From the NCBI GenBank assembly GCA_046160675.1, contig JBJXHH010000120.1, forward strand, positions 1 through 16,218: a stretch of DNA of 16,218 bases, read 5' to 3'. This document shows, one piece after another, positions 1 through 7,184 of the stretch (positions within the stretch are counted from its first letter, which is position 1; each line of letters starts with the position of its first letter). Source of the DNA: JACMJP01 sp046160675 (GTDB lineage: Bacteria > Bacteroidota > Bacteroidia > Chitinophagales > BACL12). Below the pieces are notes generated by a model that saw only the letters and a list, made by a program, of their open reading frames with translations, had not been told where the DNA came from and ran no database searches. Both the position numbers and the translations under genes were made by a program.

Positions 1-479
1 AACTGGTAAATGAAATCCACACATGCTTTAAGGCATTTGATACTATTATTTCCAAACACAATATTGAAAAAATAAAAACGATTGGCGATGCATATATGTG
101 TGCCGGCGGCTTACCTGTTGCAAACACCACTAATGCAACGGATGTTATGAGTGCTGCTATAGAAATACAACAATATATGCAGCAGCATTTGCAGCAAAGA
201 AAACAGGAAGGAAAAGAACCCTTTGAAATAAGAATTGGCATTCACACAGGCCCTGTTGTTGCCGGAATTGTTGGTGTCAAAAAATTCGCTTATGATATCT
301 GGGGCGACACAGTGAATATTGCTTCAAGAATGGAATCAAGCGGTGTGCCCGGTAAAATCAATATCAGCGGAAGCACTTATAATTTGGTGAAAGGCAAATA
401 CAATTGCGTTTATCGGGGAAAGATTGAGGCGAAAAATAAAGGTGAAATTGATATGTATTTTGTAGAAGAAATTTCCTAG
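1..479 (+). CDS. Class III adenylate cyclase, C-terminal catalytic part (5' end outside the window)
   Basis: This is the C-terminal part of a class III nucleotide cyclase, which converts ATP to cAMP and pyrophosphate. The frame is open from base 3 to the TAG at 477-479, so the gene begins upstream of the window. Visible motifs are EKIKTIGDAYM (66-98) and FAYDIWGDTVNIASRMES (about 288-341). They supply the purine-selecting Lys (75-77) and Asp (294-296), one metal-binding Asp (87-89), and the transition-state Asn (315-317) and Arg (327-329). The Lys/Asp pair points to ATP rather than GTP as substrate. The first metal-binding Asp and any N-terminal sensor or membrane part lie outside the window. 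In Bacteroidota such cyclases often follow TPR or membrane sensor domains, but that cannot be checked here. The family call is firm; the signal it responds to is unknown. Confidence 0.93.
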   Translation, partial: LVNEIHTCFKAFDTIISKHNIEKIKTIGDAYMCAGGLPVANTTNATDVMSAAIEIQQYMQQHLQQRKQEGKEPFEIRIGIHTGPVVAGIVGVKKFAYDIWGDTVNIASRMESSGVPGKINISGSTYNLVKGKYNCVYRGKIEAKNKGEIDMYFVEEIS

Positions 480-541
480 ATTAAGTTGAAAACCCGATAC
501 TAAAAGTCGAAAGAAATTTCAAAAGATGCGCATAATAAAAT

Positions 542-555
542 CCCGAAGTTTCGGG
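542..555. repeat. Short palindrome downstream of the cyclase gene
   Basis: The palindrome CCCGAAGTTTCGGG lies 62 bases after the cyclase stop. It could fold into a short GC-rich hairpin and end the cyclase transcript. No T-run follows, however, so this is a weak terminator candidate and may be a dispersed intergenic repeat instead. Confidence 0.3.
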
Positions 556-683
556 GTACTTCTAATAAGTTGAATTTACATTGCGGAAGTTCTTATTCCA
601 GGCCTGCCCTTCTTTTAACCCTAAATTGTATAAAAAGGGATTCCGGTCAGTACATTTCATGTTCATTAAATAAACCTTATCAA

Positions 684-947
684 ATGACATTCCGGGAATC
701 AATAAAGGAAAATGCATTTGTTATCATGATGATAACAGGCGGCATGCAGTTTATTTTTACTGTTCTGATAACTTTACTTCTAAACAGAAATGCAAAAAGG
801 CAATTGCGACTGGATGTACTTCGTTCCATAGATAGCCAGTGGCAGGAGTTAAATAAACTCCTGGCAACTAACCCGCAGTTGTTGGCAGCAATTGGAGATA
901 AAACAATGAAAGGCGCAAGTGAAGCGGAAATAATCAGGATAAATTAG
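684..947 (+). CDS. Small membrane-anchored protein of unknown function, N-terminal part of a frameshifted gene
   Basis: I do not recognise this family. From the ATG at 684 the frame encodes 87 residues and ends at TAG 945-947. An in-frame TTG at 570 would add 38 residues that look like non-coding sequence, so the ATG is preferred. Residues 10-31 form one hydrophobic segment (VIMMITGGMQFIFTVLITLL), followed by a basic stretch and then a probable helix (RSIDSQWQELNKLLATNPQL). This suggests a single membrane anchor with a cytoplasmic helical tail. The -1 frame takes over at 923-945 and continues as a convincing protein sequence to 1132. The intact product was therefore probably about 150 residues, and this reading frame is its truncated front part. 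Function is unknown. Confidence 0.6.
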   Translation: MTFRESIKENAFVIMMITGGMQFIFTVLITLLLNRNAKRQLRLDVLRSIDSQWQELNKLLATNPQLLAAIGDKTMKGASEAEIIRIN

Positions 948-1132
948 TTTACTATGTTCTCAATACTTTCCAGCAGGATTTGCGGGCGCATGAGCATGGC
1001 TATATGTCGCAGGAGACAACCTACATTTTAAAAGAAGGACACAGGCATTTCTTCCATCTCTTTCCTGATGAAGTTGAAAAAGTATTGAATTCTGGCCGTG
1101 GTTTTGACAGATCTGCATTGGCAGAGTTGTGA
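923..1132 (+). pseudogene. Continuation of the 684 gene in the -1 frame (frameshifted C-terminal part)
   Basis: In the frame beginning at 923 (after a TGA at 920-922) the sequence is open to TGA 1130-1132. It reads as an ordinary soluble domain, for example DKLVYYVLNTFQQDLRAHEH followed by GYMSQETTYILKEGHRHFF. It joins the 684-947 frame without overlap in meaning if one base is restored between 923 and 944. No start codon with a ribosome site precedes it; the first ATG is at 1004. It is therefore best read as the lost C-terminal half of the upstream protein. Either the gene is a recent pseudogene or the assembly has a one-base indel. I saw no canonical slippery heptamer at the junction. Confidence 0.55.
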
Positions 1133-1480
1133 AAATATATAGGGGAAGAACAATTAAAATCATAAACCATTTATTCTCACGAGCTTCCCTAAAAACAATC
1201 GCCAAGTTTTTATCCATATTAAAAACTCCTTTAAAGCGCTGCAGGAACTGGAAATCAACTTGCTTGCCTCGACCGAACGGAATACCTGCTTAGGTTTTAA
1301 CTCCTTTGGTTGTCCTTGTTGTAGGGCTAAGTTTCAGAGGATTTGCAGGACGGATAGGACACAAATCTTATATACCTGCAGGGCTAACTACTCCTGAAAA
1401 TTTTAATTCCCTTTTTCCTTTGCTTGCAAAAAAACCTTTTTCTAAATTGCATCGGCATTTATTAACGAAAACCTTTATTT
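1133..1480. other. Stretch of about 350 bases without a convincing gene
   Basis: No convincing gene is visible here. A plus-strand frame from 1306 reads unlike a protein and runs into the EF-G start. On the minus strand, an ATG at 1217 has a good AAAGGAG ribosome site upstream, but the reading soon becomes the antisense of the frameshifted gene. Just before the EF-G-like gene, TTTG at 1419-1422 and TAAATTGC at 1443-1450 are spaced by 20 bases. This resembles the Bacteroidota -33/-7 promoter (TTTG, TAnnTTTG) with two mismatches in the -7 box, so it is only a weak promoter candidate. Confidence 0.4.
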
Positions 1481-3610
1481 ATGAAAAATTATAGTAGTGA
1501 TCACATTAAAAATGTTGTTTTGGTGGGGCACCAGGGCTCCGGCAAAACAACGCTTGCTGAATGTATGTTGTTTGAAGCCGGAGCTATTACCCGCCGGGGA
1601 ACAGTAGCAGATAATAATACTGTTTCTGATTATAATGAACTGGAACATGAACGCACGAACAGTATTTTCAGCACCCTCATGCATGTAGAGTGGAAGGATA
1701 CGAAAATCAACATCATTGATGCACCGGGCATGGATGATTTTATCGGCGAAGTGTATTGTGCATTTAAAGTGGCTGATACCGGTATCATGGTGTTGAATGC
1801 GGCTCATGGTGTGGAGGTAGGTTCAGAAATTGTGTGGGAATATGCTGATCATTTGAAAAAACCTATGCTGTTTGTTGTGAATCATTGCGACCAGGAAAAA
1901 TCTGATTTTGAAAATACTGTTGAACAGGCTAAAGAACGGTTCGGAAGAAAAGTTACCGTCGTGCAATATCCTTATAACCAGGGACTGGGCTTTAACTCCA
2001 TTATTGATATTCTTACCATGAAGATGTATGTGTTTGGCAATGATGGCGGCAAACCGGTAAAAAAAGATATTCCTGCGGAAGAAATGGAAAAAGCCATGCG
2101 CCTGCATAATGAGTTAGTTGAAACTATTGCTGAAAATGATGAAGGGCTGATGGAAAAATTTTTTGATAAAGGCACTTTGGAAGAAAGCGATATGCAAAAA
2201 GGGTTACTCATTTCCATCCGTAATCATGAATTATTTCCTGTGTTCTGCATGAGTGCCAAACACAACATGGGCAGCGGAAGGCTCATGGGTTTTATTGATT
2301 ATTGTTGCCCCAGCGCTGCACATATGAACCCTGAAAAAACTTCAACTGGAGTTGATATACCTTGTAATCCAAGCAACCCAACAGTAGCTTTCATTTTTAA
2401 GACAGTGAGTGAACCGCACCTTGGTGATATGAGTTATTTTAAAGTGTGCAGTGGTAAAATAAAATCAGGAGACGATCTTATAAACACGGCCACAAATTCT
2501 TCTGAAAGAATATCACAGCTTTTTGTATTGCAGGGAAAGAAAAGGGAAAATGTAACAGAAGTAGTTGCAGGTGATATTGCGGCAACTGTAAAATTGAAAA
2601 AAACACATACCAATAATACCCTTGCAGCAAAAGGCCAGGACATAGAAGTAAGGAAGATAATATTCCCTGAACCAAAAGTGCAAAGCGCTGTAGAGGTAAA
2701 AAATAAATCTGACGAAGAAAAAATGGGGCTTGCATTACATCACATTGCAGAAGAAGACCCGACTATTTCCATTGATCATAACCAGGAACTGAAACAAACT
2801 ATTGTAAATGCGCAAGGCGAATTGCATCTTGCTGTTGTAAAATGGAAAATAGAACATTTATACAACATCAAGATCGACTGGATAAGAACCAAGATTCCTT
2901 ACAGGGAAACCATTCAGAAAAGTGTAAAGAGTGACTACAGGCATAAGAAACAAAGCGGGGGCGCCGGGCAATTCGCTGAAGTACACATGATAGTAGAACC
3001 CTGGCATGAGGGGATGCCTGATCCGAAAGATGTGACGGTTAGAGGAAGAGAAGAATTTGATTTGAAATGGGGCGGAAAATTAGTGTTCTATAACTGCATA
3101 GTTGGCGGAAGCATTGATACAAGATTCCTTCCCTCTATTTTAAAAGGAGTAAATGAAAAAATGACAAACGGCCCCCTTACTGGAAGTTATGTGAGGGATG
3201 TGAGGGTGAGTGTGTATGATGGAAAAATGCATCCTGTTGACAGTAATGACATGGCTTTTAAACTAGCAGGAATGATGGCTTTCCGAAATGCATTTAAAGA
3301 TGCAGATCCTAAGATACTGGAACCTATCTATGACCTGGAAATAATGGTTCCGGGTGATTATATGGGCGAAGTAATCGGTGACCTGCAAACGAGAAGGGGT
3401 ATCGTAATGGGCATGGACAGTGAAGGGCATTACCAGAAAATTATTGCCCGTGTTCCGCTTGCTGAGCTGCATGGATACTCTTCTACCCTGCGTTCACTCA
3501 CTCAGGGAAGGGGCAAGTTCACAAGAAAATTTGCTGAGTATGCTCCTGTGCCGTTTGAAATTCAACAGCAACTGATGAATGCGCATAAAGAAGAGCTGGC
3601 AGAAGCTTAA
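1481..3610 (+). CDS. Elongation factor G-like protein, EF-G2 type (second EF-G of Bacteroidota)
   Basis: This is a 709-residue paralogue of translation elongation factor G, with all five domains. G-domain motifs are the P-loop GHQGSGKT (16-23), switch II DAPGM (80-84), NHCD (134-137, the NKxD motif) and SAK (258-260). Domain II starts near 300, domain III near 400, domain IV carries QSGGAGQFAEV (491-501) and HPVDSNDMAFKLA (584-596), and domain V is near 610-690. The His of canonical DTPGH, which activates water for GTP hydrolysis, is Met84 (1730-1732). Switch I has ERTNSI where ERGITI is usual. From the family, Bacteroides EF-G2 supports translocation without GTPase activity. By inference this protein also binds but hardly hydrolyses GTP. 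The start is the ATG followed by MKNYSSDHIKNVVLVG, which fits the family. No partner gene is adjacent. Confidence 0.92.
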   Translation: MKNYSSDHIKNVVLVGHQGSGKTTLAECMLFEAGAITRRGTVADNNTVSDYNELEHERTNSIFSTLMHVEWKDTKINIIDAPGMDDFIGEVYCAFKVADTGIMVLNAAHGVEVGSEIVWEYADHLKKPMLFVVNHCDQEKSDFENTVEQAKERFGRKVTVVQYPYNQGLGFNSIIDILTMKMYVFGNDGGKPVKKDIPAEEMEKAMRLHNELVETIAENDEGLMEKFFDKGTLEESDMQKGLLISIRNHELFPVFCMSAKHNMGSGRLMGFIDYCCPSAAHMNPEKTSTGVDIPCNPSNPTVAFIFKTVSEPHLGDMSYFKVCSGKIKSGDDLINTATNSSERISQLFVLQGKKRENVTEVVAGDIAATVKLKKTHTNNTLAAKGQDIEVRKIIFPEPKVQSAVEVKNKSDEEKMGLALHHIAEEDPTISIDHNQELKQTIVNAQGELHLAVVKWKIEHLYNIKIDWIRTKIPYRETIQKSVKSDYRHKKQSGGAGQFAEVHMIVEPWHEGMPDPKDVTVRGREEFDLKWGGKLVFYNCIVGGSIDTRFLPSILKGVNEKMTNGPLTGSYVRDVRVSVYDGKMHPVDSNDMAFKLAGMMAFRNAFKDADPKILEPIYDLEIMVPGDYMGEVIGDLQTRRGIVMGMDSEGHYQKIIARVPLAELHGYSSTLRSLTQGRGKFTRKFAEYAPVPFEIQQQLMNAHKEELAEA

Positions 3611-3700
3611 AAATAGTGTTGCTTATCTGCTGCTCACCTATTCATAAATGAATTGAAGTTGGGTATTATGAGTTAATTTTAACCTGACTAAACTTTTTTT

Positions 3701-4096
3701 ATGAAAAACTTGATGATCTTTTTGCTAATAGCCTTCAGCCTACAATCATTCTCCAATAATTCAACCAGCGTAAAGACTGCTTCAGCTGAGTCTGTATTAG
3801 AATTTGCCGCCGGCATGGATTCTCTTGATAAGGAAGTTCTAAAGGCAGAAATTGACAAGCTCACTTTTAGTGAAAGAAAACGCCTCGTTGAAATCTGCAT
3901 GGCTGAGGCAAAACATGCACAGGAAATTGGTGCTGATGTACCTATGCCAGTATTGTATGTACTAGCTATAATTATTCCGCCGCTTGCTGTTGGTATATAT
4001 ACAGATTGGGATACACCCACTCTCTGGAATCTCCTGTTCACAATCATAGGTTGGGTTCCGGGTGTTATACATGCATTCATTGTGCTTACACGATAA
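3701..4096 (+). CDS. YqaE/Pmp3-family small membrane protein with a secretory N-terminus
   Basis: The C-terminal 50 residues are a YqaE/Pmp3 (UPF0057) domain. It runs from about residue 82 and includes LYVLAIIIPPLAVGIYTDWD, then WNLLFTIIGWVPGVIHAFIV. These are two hydrophobic hairpin segments in the inner membrane. Pmp3 relatives in yeast and plants affect membrane potential and salt tolerance, but the bacterial role is not established. Unlike the usual 50-60 residue members, this protein is 131 residues long. It starts with a signal-peptide-like segment (MKNLMIFLLIAFSLQSFS) and has a charged helical linker (about 28-75, with LDKEVLKAEIDKLTFSERKR). This extended form fits other Bacteroidota homologues as I recall them. 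It stands 90 bases after the EF-G gene and has no obvious partner. Confidence 0.85.
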   Translation: MKNLMIFLLIAFSLQSFSNNSTSVKTASAESVLEFAAGMDSLDKEVLKAEIDKLTFSERKRLVEICMAEAKHAQEIGADVPMPVLYVLAIIIPPLAVGIYTDWDTPTLWNLLFTIIGWVPGVIHAFIVLTR

Positions 4097-4167
4097 GTTC
4101 AATTTAAACCCGGGAATAAAAACCAAACTATCACTATCTTTTATCCGTTTAGATAGAAAATATTCTT

Positions 4168-4554
4168 ATGTTAAAAAATCTCCCTGTTTTTTTGTTTTTG
4201 ATTTTATTTTTTGCATGTAATGAGACTGAAACTCCCGTGGATTTGAAAGATTTATGCACTACTGTAAATGATGGGGATATAGATGCAATAACAACAATCA
4301 TTAATTCAGAATTGGAGAATTACCCGCCCGATGGGGATGCACCTAGCAGTTTCTTGGGGCATTTTGAAAACCTGTCTGCATTCGTTACAAAACTGAATGA
4401 ACAAACATGCATAACTGCAACGTTATTGTGTTATGCCTGCCTTGAATCCAACCCACCTCAATCACAAGTAAGTATTGCTACCAGCACAAAAACCATGACT
4501 ATACGGATTGTAACACCTGAAAATGATGTCATGTACGTTTCATCTGTTTATTAG
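4168..4554 (+). CDS. Small putative lipoprotein, function unknown
   Basis: I do not recognise this 128-residue protein. It begins with a hydrophobic signal (LPVFLFLILFFAC) in which Cys17 sits at a plausible lipobox, so it is probably lipidated and held in a membrane facing the periplasm. The mature part is acidic, with DLKDLCTTVNDGDIDAITTI and a cluster of cysteines (CITATLLCYACLE, from about residue 80). These could form disulphides in the periplasm. It lies 71 bases after the Pmp3-like gene on the same strand and could share its transcript. The coding call rests on the clean signal, the good open frame and the position in a run of same-strand genes. No function is inferred. Confidence 0.72.
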   Translation: MLKNLPVFLFLILFFACNETETPVDLKDLCTTVNDGDIDAITTIINSELENYPPDGDAPSSFLGHFENLSAFVTKLNEQTCITATLLCYACLESNPPQSQVSIATSTKTMTIRIVTPENDVMYVSSVY

Positions 4555-4677
4555 TTAGTATGTGTGGTTTTTACTACGGTTATCTCCCTTTCTGACATAA
4601 AAAAGACATAGGCTTATTTCATTTCAATAAAATATAAATGTAATTTTCATGGTGTTTTGGAAGGATAACAACCTAAA

Positions 4678-6540
4678 ATGAAAATTATGCCTAAACATCC
4701 ACTCCTTTTCTCAATTTTCTTCATCATCATTTTCCCTTTGCATTCACAAACTAACCTTGTACCTAACCCTGGTTTTGAAGATTATAGTAGCTGCCCAACT
4801 TCATACAGCGGTGTGTCTTCCGGAAATGTAACGGATTGGTTCGCCCCCACCTTCGGGTCGTCCGACTATTTTCATTCCTGCGCTTCAGATGCATCAACGG
4901 TAAATATGCCTGACACTTATTGGTGGGGCTACAGCCCCTCTCACTTCTGTGAGGGAATGGTAGGGGTTTTTACATATGAAGATGGCTTTGGTTACAGGGA
5001 ATATGTTACTGCGCAATTTACAGAACCGCTTGAAGCTGATGTTACATATTATGTTGAATTCTGGGTAACAACTTCTTTTTTTTCTGGAACAGGTTATGAT
5101 TTTATAGTAGCAACCGATGAAGTAGGCGCATTTATTTCTGATTTTATACCTGATGTAACCGGTTTCGATTATGTGATAGAAGAAACTCCCCAAATTGAAA
5201 ACATTGAAGGAAATTACCTGAACGATTCAGCAACATGGTATAACATCTCAGGCTTATATACTGCTGTTGGTGGGGAGGAATATATTACCATAGGTAATTT
5301 TAAGAATGATGATGAAACTGATTATGTTATAATGTATGATGTTGATCCGAGTGGTGAAATATTGAGCGGGTATATTTTTATTGACGATGTAATTGTAACT
5401 GAATATACCGGCCCAGTGAGTGACCCGACTGAACCGGGAGATGTTATCCTCTGCGAGGGAGAAGACGTAGATCTTACTGCGCCTTATGGAGCAGTAGATT
5501 ATTTATGGAGTACCGGAGAAACCACACAAAGTATCAATGTAGATGAAGAAGGTGTATATACCGTAGTCATAGACCTGGAATGTGAGATACTTGAATACAC
5601 ATTTAATGTTTATGTATCACCATCGGTAAATACTTCTTCTTTTACTGAAATAGAGTTATGTACTACTGAATTTCCAATCCTTCTTATAGGAGAACCCGGT
5701 TACACAACTTATGACTGGACTACTGGTGAGTTTAATGATACTATTACAGTAACAGAAGGTGGGTTATACGTTGTTGATGCGGCAAACATTTGTAATATTC
5801 AAACAGATTCATTTTTTGTTGATGCCCTTGATCCATCTGAAATAGCTATTTTTCTTGGAAATGATACTTTAATTTGTACAAATGAAACCTGGGAAATGGT
5901 TTTGAATGCTGAAAATGAATTTGAAACTTATGAGTGGAGTACAGGAGAAACGAGTGCATCAATTACTGTTATTGAACCCGGAGTATATTCTGTAACCGCT
6001 GAAAACATTTGCGGTAATTGGTTCGATGAAATTGAAATTGAAGCCGGCACTGTTTTGTTTAAACCTGATCTCGGACCCAACCTGGTGTTATGTGAAGGCG
6101 AAGGTTTTACCGAAGCTATACTTACTGCCCAGGAGCAGGAATGTTCTTACTATTGGTCAACAGGTGAAACAACGCAAAGCATTTCAGTAACTGTTCCCGG
6201 TACATATTGGGTTGAATGTACTAATATCTGCGGTAAAGTAAAAGATAGTGTTGTTGTTCAGTTATGTACTTATATCTATATACCTAATGCCTTCACCCCT
6301 AATGGAGATGGCATCAATGATTTTCTTTCCCCGGTATATTATCTAAATGTTGAACTTATTTCTTTTGAAGTGTATAATCGATGGGGTGAACTGATGTTTA
6401 CCACAAATGATATCACAACAGGCTGGGATGGAACATTCAACGATGAAGCAATGCCGATGGAAACGTATGTATACATTGTCCGGTATAATGAGTTCGGTTA
6501 CATTGCTAAAAAGCAGGGATCGGTTACACTTGTGAGGTAA
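4678..6540 (+). CDS. Secreted multidomain protein with Ig-like repeats and a T9SS gliding-type C-terminal sorting domain
   Basis: This 620-residue protein has a signal peptide (LLFSIFFIIIFPLHSQ, ending near residue 24). An N-terminal carbohydrate-binding-like or jelly-roll region starts with NLVPNPGFEDYSSCP. Four Ig-like repeats begin near residues 258, 327, 399 and 471 (period about 70). Each has a Cys near its start and a core like YLWSTGETTQSINV...GVYTV. From residue 532 the C-terminus is the CHU_C/gliding_CTERM domain (IPNAFTPNGDGINDF, FEVYNRWGELMF, GWDGTFN, ETYVYIVRY), the type B signal for export by the type IX system. The product is therefore secreted or displayed on the surface. The ATG at 4678 lies about 12 bases after GGAAGGA; a second in-frame ATG at 4687 is also possible. 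No catalytic domain is visible, so adhesion or structural roles are inferred. Confidence 0.9.
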   Translation: MKIMPKHPLLFSIFFIIIFPLHSQTNLVPNPGFEDYSSCPTSYSGVSSGNVTDWFAPTFGSSDYFHSCASDASTVNMPDTYWWGYSPSHFCEGMVGVFTYEDGFGYREYVTAQFTEPLEADVTYYVEFWVTTSFFSGTGYDFIVATDEVGAFISDFIPDVTGFDYVIEETPQIENIEGNYLNDSATWYNISGLYTAVGGEEYITIGNFKNDDETDYVIMYDVDPSGEILSGYIFIDDVIVTEYTGPVSDPTEPGDVILCEGEDVDLTAPYGAVDYLWSTGETTQSINVDEEGVYTVVIDLECEILEYTFNVYVSPSVNTSSFTEIELCTTEFPILLIGEPGYTTYDWTTGEFNDTITVTEGGLYVVDAANICNIQTDSFFVDALDPSEIAIFLGNDTLICTNETWEMVLNAENEFETYEWSTGETSASITVIEPGVYSVTAENICGNWFDEIEIEAGTVLFKPDLGPNLVLCEGEGFTEAILTAQEQECSYYWSTGETTQSISVTVPGTYWVECTNICGKVKDSVVVQLCTYIYIPNAFTPNGDGINDFLSPVYYLNVELISFEVYNRWGELMFTTNDITTGWDGTFNDEAMPMETYVYIVRYNEFGYIAKKQGSVTLVR

Positions 6541-6644
6541 TGATTTCCTTTAGTAACTCTACACTGCCTGTTTCGGGTTTCTCTAACATAATTTTTCTGC
6601 CTCCTCCTGGTTGGTAAATGTAAAGTATTGATAAATCATAAAAA

Positions 6645-6681
6645 CGAAAACCCTTTCCGGCTGTATTAGGAAAGGGTTTCG
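6645..6681. terminator. Bidirectional hairpin terminator between convergent genes
   Basis: AACCCTTTCC (6649-6658) pairs with GGAAAGGGTT (6669-6678) across a 10-base loop, and flanking GAAA/TTTC can extend the stem. On the minus strand a T-rich run (TTTTCGTTTTTATG) follows, which makes it a good rho-independent terminator for the HTH gene. On the plus strand it can also end transcription of the T9SS-exported protein gene. Confidence 0.75.
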
Positions 6682-6699
6682 ATTCAAGTATGAAAAGAA

Positions 6700-6966
6700 T
6701 CAGGATAAGCCTACGCTACTGTGTTGTTCCTGTAATATCTTCATGGCACAATCTAGAATAGCAGTGTCATCCAACCGGACGACCCCACCACCTATGCCCT
6801 TTTCAAAATGTACATCCGCTATTTTGCCCGGATTTTCAAAATGTTCTGCCCCAAAGTAGTTTCTCACTGTGTCCACCTCAAGGTTCAGCTCATGGGCTAT
6901 GCGCTCCATACTGCCGTGGGGCAAAGTATCCTTGATGTGGCGTAACTCTTCGAAAGTAATTACCAT
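6700..6966 (-). CDS. Small helix-turn-helix protein of a Bacteroidota-conserved type
   Basis: This protein has 88 residues when started at the ATG at 6966. The longer frame from 7044 begins with TTG and would include promoter-like sequence. The start MVITFEELRHIKDTLPHGSM agrees with my memory of small conserved Bacteroidota proteins. Residues 18-38 (GSMERIAHELNLEVDTVRNYF) form a likely helix-turn-helix. The C-terminal part holds a Gly-rich turn (GIGGGVVRLDDTAIL) and a final helix. This suggests a small DNA-binding regulator acting in the cytoplasm, but its targets are unknown. Upstream, TATTTTG at 7048-7042 is close to a -7 box. A nested inverted repeat at 7056-7087 could be an operator, so self-regulation is possible. 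Confidence 0.75.
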   Translation of the reverse strand: MVITFEELRHIKDTLPHGSMERIAHELNLEVDTVRNYFGAEHFENPGKIADVHFEKGIGGGVVRLDDTAILDCAMKILQEQHSSVGLS

Positions 6967-7055
6967 AGTAGTAAAGTTTATGCCCGCCACCGTTTCCGGT
7001 GGATACAAAGGCTGGTGAATAATTGAAGAACTATCAGGTTTCAAAATACCCTAAC

Positions 7056-7087
7056 AATCTTCAATTTTCCAAACTTTTGGGAAGATT
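7056..7087. repeat. Nested inverted repeat upstream of the HTH gene
   Basis: AATCTTC (7056-7062) is mirrored by GAAGATT (7081-7087), and inside them lies the palindrome CCAAACTTTTGG (7069-7080). The element sits just upstream of the TATTTTG box of the HTH gene, where an operator would be expected. A run of T follows on the plus strand, so a plus-strand terminator is the alternative, although no plus-strand gene ends nearby. Confidence 0.35.
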
Positions 7088-7137
7088 TTTTTAAGTAGGG
7101 CACTAATCAAGTGAACCCTTAGCAACGGACAGAAAAT

Positions 7138-7170
7138 AAAAAGAGCCGGTTCAGAAAACCGGCTCTTTTT
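7138..7170 (-). terminator. Strong rho-independent terminator of the SGNH-like gene
   Basis: AAAAAGAGCCGGTT (7138-7151) pairs perfectly with AACCGGCTCTTTTT (7157-7170) around a 5-base loop. It lies 14 bases after the stop of the minus-strand gene at 7185, and T-runs lie on both sides. It mainly serves that gene but would work in either direction. Confidence 0.88.
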
Positions 7171-7184
7171 ATGTGTATAAACCT

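Noticed and set aside
960..1217. Minus-strand frame of 85 codons opposite the small membrane-protein gene
   Set aside because: Its second half is the antisense of the frameshifted plus-strand sequence, which reads far more like a protein. Only the first part is kept as a low-interest observation.
1306..1494. Plus-strand frame of 62 codons ahead of the EF-G gene
   Set aside because: Its composition is not protein-like, it has no ribosome site, and it overlaps the EF-G start in another frame.
3688..4080. Minus-strand frame of 130 codons opposite the Pmp3-like gene
   Set aside because: It is the shadow of a clearly recognisable Pmp3-domain gene on the plus strand and has no recognisable features of its own.
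4134..4156. Hairpin CTATCT/AGATAG just before the small lipoprotein gene
   Set aside because: The stem is only 6 A/T-rich pairs with an 11-base loop and no T-run, which is too weak to call a terminator or regulator.
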